Below, piece by piece: positions 34,698 through 39,191 of a stretch of DNA of 39,191 bases. Position numbers and translations under genes: made by a program. Source of the stretch: Senegalimassilia sp003474385 (GTDB taxonomy: Bacteria > Actinomycetota > Coriobacteriia > Coriobacteriales > Eggerthellaceae). The stretch lies in NCBI RefSeq assembly GCF_003474385.1, contig NZ_QUCY01000024.1:1-39191 (forward strand), written 5' to 3'. Positions within the stretch are counted from its first letter, which is position 1. Each line of letters starts with the position of its first letter. Under the pieces are notes generated by a model. The model was not told the DNA's origin. It was given only the letters and a program-made list of their open reading frames with translations, and searched no databases.

Positions 34698-35852
34698 CTA
34701 CTCGCCTCGCTTCCCGATGAAGCCGCCCAGCGGACGGTTCGCGCGCTTGAGCAGCGCCATGAATGCCTTCTCGAACAGCACCGACGCCACCATCACCACC
34801 ACGGTCCACGCCAGCAGGTCGGGCGTGTCCAAAAACGTGCGCGCCGTAGCCATTTCCTTGCCGATGGAGGGCTTCGGCGTGGCCAAGACTTCGGCCATGA
34901 TGCCGCTTTTCCACGTCATGCCCAGCGAAATCTTGGTGCTGGACAGCAGAAACGGCATGAACGCCGGACGGTACACGTACAAAAACGTGCGCCACTTCGA
35001 CAGCCCGTATACGCGCGCCATCTCGAGCATCTGTTTGTCGACGCTTTCGAAACCCGTGACCATGTTCGTGTAGATGAGCGGCAGCACGATGAAAAACGCC
35101 AGGAACACGGTAAGCGCCTGGTTGCCCACCCATATGAGCAGCAAGATGATGAACGACGCCACCGGGATGGTGCGCAACAGGCTGATGATGGGGTCGATGA
35201 AGTCGCGAAACAGACGCACGCGGCACGCCACCAGCGCCAGCAGGAAGCCCACCGCAAACGACAGTAAAAAGCCCAGCGCGATGCGCCCGAAGCTGGCGCC
35301 GACGATCATCCAGAAGTTCGGCATGACCACCTGGTCGGCCAGCGCCTGAGCCGTGCGGATGGGTCCGGCAAGCACCAGGCGATTGTCGACGATGCGGTCG
35401 AGTAGCTCCCACACCACCAGCCAAAACACGATGATGAGCACCTTGCGAGCAAACTGCTTGCGCGCGTTGAACTTGCCAGCGGCCGCACGACGTTCGGCGG
35501 CGGCGCGCTCGGCTTCCAGGATGCGCAGCGCCTCGTCCTCGGCCATAAGCCCTTGCGCAGACATTACGCGCACCACCTGGCTTTTCGTCACGCCCATGCT
35601 GGTAAGCATGCTCATGATCTCATCGCGGGTAACGCCTTTGGCCGTGGCCGTTTGCATCATGAAGCCCATCTGCGAGTCGGCCATGCCGTTTTGGCGCACC
35701 ATCTGAGCCATCATGGCGACCTTCTCCTCGGGCATGCCCACCTTCGCGGCAATGGCGGCAAACTGCATACGAGGCAGCTCGTCGGGCACATCGGTGGCGA
35801 CGGCGCCACGCGCGCCCATGCCGCCTACCAGGCCTTTAAACTTTTCGAACAT
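34698..35852 (-). CDS. ABC importer permease, SsuC/TauC type, with Met-rich N-terminal extension
   Basis: The 384-residue protein ends in an ordinary BPD-transport-type permease of six helices (first helix near 137) with the coupling loop EMARVYGLSKWRTFLYVYRPA. In front lies a soluble extension of about 135 residues, with 16 Met in the first 103, and three short helical repeats of the type KGVTRDEIMSML / MGVTKSQVVRVM. Permeases of this group usually begin close to the first helix, so the extension is odd. It may bind another subunit or sense a ligand; this is inference. It is 14 bases after the binding-protein gene. Confidence 0.88.
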   Translation of the reverse strand: MFEKFKGLVGGMGARGAVATDVPDELPRMQFAAIAAKVGMPEEKVAMMAQMVRQNGMADSQMGFMMQTATAKGVTRDEIMSMLTSMGVTKSQVVRVMSAQGLMAEDEALRILEAERAAAERRAAAGKFNARKQFARKVLIIVFWLVVWELLDRIVDNRLVLAGPIRTAQALADQVVMPNFWMIVGASFGRIALGFLLSFAVGFLLALVACRVRLFRDFIDPIISLLRTIPVASFIILLLIWVGNQALTVFLAFFIVLPLIYTNMVTGFESVDKQMLEMARVYGLSKWRTFLYVYRPAFMPFLLSSTKISLGMTWKSGIMAEVLATPKPSIGKEMATARTFLDTPDLLAWTVVVMVASVLFEKAFMALLKRANRPLGGFIGKRGE

Positions 35853-35866
35853 GGTTCCCTTTTCCG

Positions 35867-37117
35867 CTACTTGCCGCCAAGTGCTTCAACGGCGGCCTGC
35901 GCGTCGGCCGCGCTAGCGGTCACGCCGCCGTTGCCGGTGCCGGCGCTGCTTTCATGCTGCGTGGCCTGCTCCAAGCCCGCCTGCAGGAAGCGCTCGTCCA
36001 GCTGACCTTCAGGCGGCAGGTAATAAAAGTCCTCACCGGGCATCTTGCCGCCGATAGAATCGGGATTCGCCAGATACAACTCGTGCAAAAAGCCCGACAG
36101 CGCCGTGCGCATATCCTCGCCCGTCAGGTTCACCATGGAGATGTAGGGCATGGCGTCAAGCGCCACGGAATTGTTGAGGAACGTGCCCAGCTCCTCCTGC
36201 AGCGCGGCGGCGTCGCCCGTGTTCGCAAGCGTCCAGCTCACCGACTGGCCGGCCATGTTCAGATACTCCACCACAGCCTGCTCGTGCTCCTCCAAAAACT
36301 GGCGGTTGACGATGGTAGTGGTGGTGACGGCCTGGCTGCCCGTGTCGGCGAACGCGCGGTCCCACTCTACCGTCAGGTCGATGGGGATGTACAGCGGGTT
36401 GACCAGGATTTTCGCCAGGGAAACAAACGGCTGCGGAAGGATTGCCACGCACCCGTCCTGCTGCTGCATCATGTTGAGCACCTCAAGCGGGCTGGACTTG
36501 AACTCCAGGTTGAACGTGCCGTCCAGCCCGTTTTTCGCCAGCAGAGCCTCGATGGTGTACTCCGGCGTACCGCCCTCGCCGTAGCTGTAGACGGTGCGCC
36601 CTCGCAGGTCGTCGAGCGTGCTGACTGAGGCGTCGTTCGTCATGACGTACAGCACGCCGAGGTTGTTCACGCTGATGACCTCGTAGCGGTTCTTCAGCTC
36701 GGCGTTGTTGTACAGGATGGGGCCGATGTTGCTGGGCAGCGTGCAGATGTCGTAGTCGCCCTTGTTGAACAGCGCCGAGAGGCCCACGTAGTCCACGCCA
36801 TTGGGCTCGAACGTGAAGTTGTTGAACGTTTTGCCCGCCTGAGCAGCCAAAATAAACTGCGACAGCCCCATAGACGGCGGCCCCATGATCAGCCCCACGC
36901 GCACGTCGCACGCATCGGGGCTGCCCATAAGCTCGCGCGATTCGACGCGCGTGGAGAACGTGGTGCCGTCGCCGGCGGCGCCCGCACCCGCGCCGCTGCC
37001 CGCCGCCGAGCCCTGCGCGCCCTCGCCCGCCGAGCATCCGGAAAGTCCCAGCGCCGACAGCGCTGCCACACCCGCAAGCGCCGCGAAGCCGCGGCGCGAC
37101 ATGTTCGGATACGCCAT
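35867..37117 (-). CDS. ABC importer substrate-binding lipoprotein, NMT1/SsuA type
   Basis: The 416-residue protein has a twin-arginine-like signal (SRRGFAAL, 7-14) and lipobox LSGC with C28, then a Gly/Ala-rich linker and a two-lobed binding domain of the NMT1/SsuA/ThiY kind (VGLIMGPPSMGL at the start; GRTVYSYGEGGTPEYTIEALL in the middle). It would be exported folded and anchored outside the membrane. ATG at 37117 has GAAAGGCGG upstream. The frame is open to 37327 but the signal fits only the inner start. It is the first gene of the importer operon. Confidence 0.9.
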   Translation of the reverse strand: MAYPNMSRRGFAALAGVAALSALGLSGCSAGEGAQGSAAGSGAGAGAAGDGTTFSTRVESRELMGSPDACDVRVGLIMGPPSMGLSQFILAAQAGKTFNNFTFEPNGVDYVGLSALFNKGDYDICTLPSNIGPILYNNAELKNRYEVISVNNLGVLYVMTNDASVSTLDDLRGRTVYSYGEGGTPEYTIEALLAKNGLDGTFNLEFKSSPLEVLNMMQQQDGCVAILPQPFVSLAKILVNPLYIPIDLTVEWDRAFADTGSQAVTTTTIVNRQFLEEHEQAVVEYLNMAGQSVSWTLANTGDAAALQEELGTFLNNSVALDAMPYISMVNLTGEDMRTALSGFLHELYLANPDSIGGKMPGEDFYYLPPEGQLDERFLQAGLEQATQHESSAGTGNGGVTASAADAQAAVEALGGK

Positions 37118-37347
37118 ATCCAACCCGCCTTTCGAGGGGAAAGGCTTCACGGGGGAAATGCGAAAGCGCCACGGCGCAAATAGCACAGCCAGGCCGAACG
37201 CCGTCGCAAACCCGCTGCCAGCAAGCACCGCCTGCCGAAGCAAGCGGCACCATGCAAGAGACAACGAAAGCGGACAAGCCCAAGCAGCTGCACTCATCAA
37301 CGCCGCGCAAACACCGCGCTTCAACAAAACGCCCCGTCAAAGCCGCT

Positions 37348-37376
37348 TTTATACACGGCTAACAAGTCTAGTTAAA
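37348..37376 (-). promoter_or_regulatory. candidate promoter of the importer operon
   Basis: On the minus strand TTTAAC (37371-37376) and TATAAA (37348-37353) are 17 bases apart. The leader would be about 225 bases long. The phrase GTGTATAAAA here recurs in the tandem repeat at 37617-37626. Confidence 0.45.
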
Positions 37377-37478
37377 CACGGCGAATTTGTCAGTGACTTA
37401 TGTTACCATCAAGCAACTTCACAAGAAAAGTTTCACACGGGGAATCACCTGCGCAACTCCCATCCCATCCAGCGCTGC

Positions 37479-37507
37479 TGGGACAAAGGGGCCATCCCTT
37501 TGTCCCA
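37479..37507. repeat. GGGACAAAGGG palindrome, copy 1
   Basis: TGGGACAAAGGG (37479-37490) and CCCTTTGTCCCA (37496-37507) form a perfect 12-bp inverted repeat around GCCAT. A longer copy lies at 39125-39169. Confidence 0.8.
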
Positions 37508-37586
37508 TTCGTTCCATGCGGAGAACCCGATGCCGCCCCCAGCACTACAGCAAGTGCGCCAAACGCACACGTCTCTGACCTGGGCC

Positions 37587-37672
37587 ATACACGATTGGCA
37601 CGGTCTAACTTGCCTGTTTTATACACGATTGGCACGGTCTCAGCTATGCCGTTCATACACGAAAGGCACGGT
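37587..37672. repeat. three 18-base direct repeats at 34-base period
   Basis: ATACACGATTGGCACGGT begins at 37587 and 37621, and ATACACGAAAGGCACGGT at 37655. The spacers are 16 bases each and unrelated. The period is not a multiple of three, so the array is not coding. About three helical turns separate the units, as for phased binding sites or iterons. Confidence 0.85.
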
Positions 37673-37706
37673 AAACGAATTCAAACTCTTTTGACCTGGG
37701 TTTTTA

Positions 37707-37790
37707 AACTTTTCCAAGGGACTTTTCAGGCAACGAGCAACTTTTTCGAGCGACTTTTTGGCGAAATTGCAATTTTTCCTAGGGACTTTT
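37707..37790. repeat. three 20-base direct repeats at 32-base period
   Basis: AACTTTTCCAAGGGACTTTT (37707), AACTTTTTCGAGCGACTTTT (37739) and AATTTTTCCTAGGGACTTTT (37771) repeat with 12-base spacers. It is AT-rich against GC-rich surroundings. The first unit starts 35 bases after the preceding array ends. Confidence 0.75.
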
Positions 37791-37871
37791 GGCGGCATCG
37801 AATCTATTGCACGACTGCAAACGTTTTTCATCACAGGCAGGCGGCTTTTCCGCTCCATGGCTTGATGCGTT

Positions 37872-38135
37872 TCAGCACGGGGCTATTTTCTCGCGGGCAA
37901 CTTCTAAATCGTAGGCCTCTTGGGCGCGCAGCCAAGAGCCGTCGCTTAAGCCGAAGAACCGGCAAAGCCGCAAATCGGTGTCCGCGGTGATGCGTCTGTT
38001 GCCCAGCACGATTTGCCCTATGCGCTGCGCGGGCACGCCTATCTCCTTCGCCAGCCGGTACTGAGAAACGCCAAGCGGCTCCAAAAACTCCTCTTTCAGC
38101 AACTCGCCCGGAGTAATAGCCGGAAGCTTGTCCAT
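37872..38135 (-). CDS. HigA-like antitoxin (XRE family), apparently without toxin
   Basis: The 87-residue helix-turn-helix protein has the HigA start TPGELLKEEFLEPLGVS followed by QYRLAKEIGVPAQRIGQIV and the family end WLRAQEAYDLE. It would bind DNA and neutralise a HigB mRNA interferase. No HigB-like frame lies on either side: upstream is the divergent antitoxin gene, downstream is the repeat region. AAAGGGG precedes ATG at 38135; the frame extends to 38171 without homology. Confidence 0.85.
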   Translation of the reverse strand: MDKLPAITPGELLKEEFLEPLGVSQYRLAKEIGVPAQRIGQIVLGNRRITADTDLRLCRFFGLSDGSWLRAQEAYDLEVAREKIAPC

Positions 38136-38201
38136 AACCGCCCCTTTCACGAGTGATAGTCCCCACCCCAACCAATTGTTGCTTGCATATTATACATCGT
38201 T

Positions 38202-38217
38202 GTACAGCATGCTATAC
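38202..38217. promoter_or_regulatory. candidate operator between the divergent antitoxin genes
   Basis: GTACAGCATGCTATAC is a 16-bp dyad with one mismatch. It overlaps TATACT (38213-38218), a -10 for the rightward pair, and lies just upstream of a perfect TATAAT (minus strand, about 38189-38194) for higA. Antitoxins usually repress their own promoters through such dyads. Good -35 hexamers are missing on both sides. Confidence 0.5.
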
Positions 38218-38240
38218 TATCATTGTCGAAAGGAGACGCC

Positions 38241-38621
38241 ATGCCAGCTACTGCTCAAATCAACGCGCGTATCGCCGTCAGCTGCAAAGCTAGCGGCGAC
38301 GCAGGGCTTGCCGCGGCGGGGCTTTCCCCGTCCCAAGCAATCCGCGCATTATGGGAACTGGCCGGGCGCAATGTCGAGACGCCTGAAGCCATCACCGACG
38401 CGCTGTTCCCCGATCGTCAAAAGCAGCGCGAAGCGGACGCCCGGGCCCAACGTCAAGAAAAGTCCCAGCTCATCGCGCAGGGACCGAATATCGTGCGCGA
38501 CGCGTACGTTGCAGGCGGAATCACCGGCGCCCCCAACGCGTCGCTGTCGTTTTCCGAGTTGAAAGAAGCGGCTGCGATGGAACAGTATGGCGAAACGATG
38601 GGCTGGAGCACACGTGAGTAG
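38241..38621 (+). CDS. RelB/DinJ-like antitoxin
   Basis: The 126-residue protein begins with a ribbon-helix-helix DNA-binding region like DinJ/RelB (TAQINARIAVSCKASGDAGLAAAGLSPSQAIRAL). The C-terminal half is charged (QKQREADARAQRQEKSQL) and would wrap the toxin. AAAGGAG lies six bases before ATG at 38241. Its last bases overlap the PIN toxin start. It is longer than typical DinJ (about 86 residues). Confidence 0.78.
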   Translation: MPATAQINARIAVSCKASGDAGLAAAGLSPSQAIRALWELAGRNVETPEAITDALFPDRQKQREADARAQRQEKSQLIAQGPNIVRDAYVAGGITGAPNASLSFSELKEAAAMEQYGETMGWSTRE

Positions 38622-39132
38622 CGAAATGCCGCAACCTGCCAATAGTCGCAAGACGCTGCTCGTCGACACCAACGTCTGGGTCGACTACTACCTTGGGCAC
38701 CGTCCGGGAAGCACCGCAGCCTTCAAGCTTCTCGAATGCGCCAACGCTCACGACTGCACCTTGGCATATGCGGCAACCAGCGTAAAAGACCTGTTCTTCC
38801 TTCTTGCGAACGACTACAAGGTTGCATACCGGAAAACGCATGGCGGCGAACTCACGCAAAGCGCCGCGCAAGCCGCGACCGCCGCCGCATGGGCCGCAGT
38901 CGATCATCTGAGCGAAATCGCCGCTGCAGTCTGTTGCGACCAGTCGGACATCTGGATGGCGCGAAAGCAGCGCCCCCTGCACAACGACTTCGAAGACGAC
39001 CTCGTCATCGCCGCGGCCATGCGGGCGAAGGCACTTTGCCTCGTCACCAATGACGAACAGCTCCTGCGCCACTGCCCCGTCGCCGCGCTGGACGTACCCG
39101 ACGCCATCACGCTTGTAGAAGGACTTGCATAA
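38614..39132 (+). CDS. PIN-domain toxin (VapC-like ribonuclease)
   Basis: The 172-residue PIN-fold protein has LLVDTNVWVDYYL with the first acidic residue, a later LLE, FEDDLVIAAAMRA and LVTNDEQLL with the remaining acidic positions. PIN toxins are metal-dependent RNases held off by an adjacent antitoxin. The start is taken as GTG at 38614 with GGAG upstream, eight bases inside the antitoxin gene; ATG at 38626 is an alternative. The stop TAA lies within the left arm of a 45-base palindrome. Confidence 0.82.
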   Translation: MSSEMPQPANSRKTLLVDTNVWVDYYLGHRPGSTAAFKLLECANAHDCTLAYAATSVKDLFFLLANDYKVAYRKTHGGELTQSAAQAATAAAWAAVDHLSEIAAAVCCDQSDIWMARKQRPLHNDFEDDLVIAAAMRAKALCLVTNDEQLLRHCPVAALDVPDAITLVEGLA

Positions 39133-39169
39133 TGGGACAAAGGGACTGTCCCTTTGTCCCATTATGCAA
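39125..39169. repeat. GGGACAAAGGG palindrome, copy 2, overlapping the toxin stop
   Basis: Perfect 22-bp inverted arms (39125-39146 and 39148-39169) surround a single central T. The outer arm TGCATAATGG includes the PIN stop codon. The inner part GGGACAAAGGGAC matches copy 1 at 37479-37507. In RNA it would form a strong hairpin and may terminate the toxin transcript, but it has no T-tract. Confidence 0.85.
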
Positions 39170-39191
39170 AAGGGCCCGCGACGTTCAATCA

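Larger units (their letters stand above)
37118..37871. other. 750-base non-coding, repeat-rich region
   Basis: No credible gene lies between the importer operon and the antitoxin gene. It holds the importer promoter, one palindrome (37479-37507), three 18-base repeats at 34-base period, and three 20-base repeats at 32-base period. Frames that span it (for example minus strand 37640-37858) are broken in phase by the repeat periods, which are not multiples of three. Confidence 0.6.

Noticed and set aside
37587..37672. Possible CRISPR array
   Set aside because: Units of 18 bases with 16-base spacers and only three copies are too short, and no cas genes are nearby.
37640..37858. Minus-strand ORF of 72 codons with Lys-rich peptide
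   Set aside because: It runs through the 32-base repeat array, whose period shifts the frame at each unit. No good ribosome site.

Overview
The window is GC-rich, densely coded DNA that looks like a gut Coriobacteriia chromosome, most likely Eggerthellaceae. The reasons are the GC-rich third positions, Shine-Dalgarno sequences of the AAAGGGG type, a twin-arginine molybdopterin oxidoreductase operon of DmsABC-TorD type, an orphan NrfD-like membrane protein, a sufCBDSU operon beside an Rrf2 regulator, and a very long 2-hydroxyacyl-CoA dehydratase-activase-like ATPase. This placement is inference from gene content; no rRNA or tRNA gene was recognised.

Layout. At 0.4-4.4 kb a dihydroorotase and an M20 carbamoylase overlap by ATGA and diverge from a DGxD-type MFS permease. 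Together they resemble an orotate/dihydroorotate salvage module. At 4.6-9.7 kb lie housekeeping genes on the minus strand: cold-shock protein, SpoU methyltransferase, TcdA, an ABM-domain protein, a TatD nuclease and a Ser/Gly-rich membrane protein of unknown role. At 10.1-16.1 kb an Rrf2 regulator diverges from sufC-sufB-sufD-sufS-sufU, the full SUF iron-sulfur assembly pathway, with a candidate operator in the leader. At 16.1-19.4 kb there is a BASS-type sodium symporter, a small CNCPSC protein and a YycJ-type metallo-beta-lactamase-fold protein, set among two families of short palindromic repeats.

At 19.5-24.7 kb a DmsA-DmsB-DmsC-TorD operon reads leftward from a promoter whose -35 lies in a perfect palindrome, which suggests a dedicated regulator. 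At 24.8-27.2 kb a GntR (YtrA-like) regulator is coupled to an SPFH protein, behind an orphan NrfD. At 27.3-27.9 kb there is a zinc-ribbon-like small protein and an IS3-type transposase remnant. At 28-37.1 kb all genes read leftward: a TAT-lipoprotein binding protein, a permease with a Met-rich cytoplasmic extension and an ATPase (an SsuABC/TauABC-like importer), a DUF1858-type small protein, a 1545-residue tandem ATPase/activase protein and two small cupins. The 37.1-39.2 kb end is accessory: 750 bases of non-coding tandem repeats, an orphan HigA-like antitoxin and a DinJ-like/PIN toxin-antitoxin pair, bracketed by two copies of a GGGACAAAGGG palindrome.

The strongest leads for something undescribed are the importer plus DUF1858 plus activase-fusion locus, the two phased tandem-repeat arrays at 37.6-37.8 kb, the two palindromic repeat families at 16.2-18.4 kb, and the dihydroorotase/carbamoylase/transporter module.
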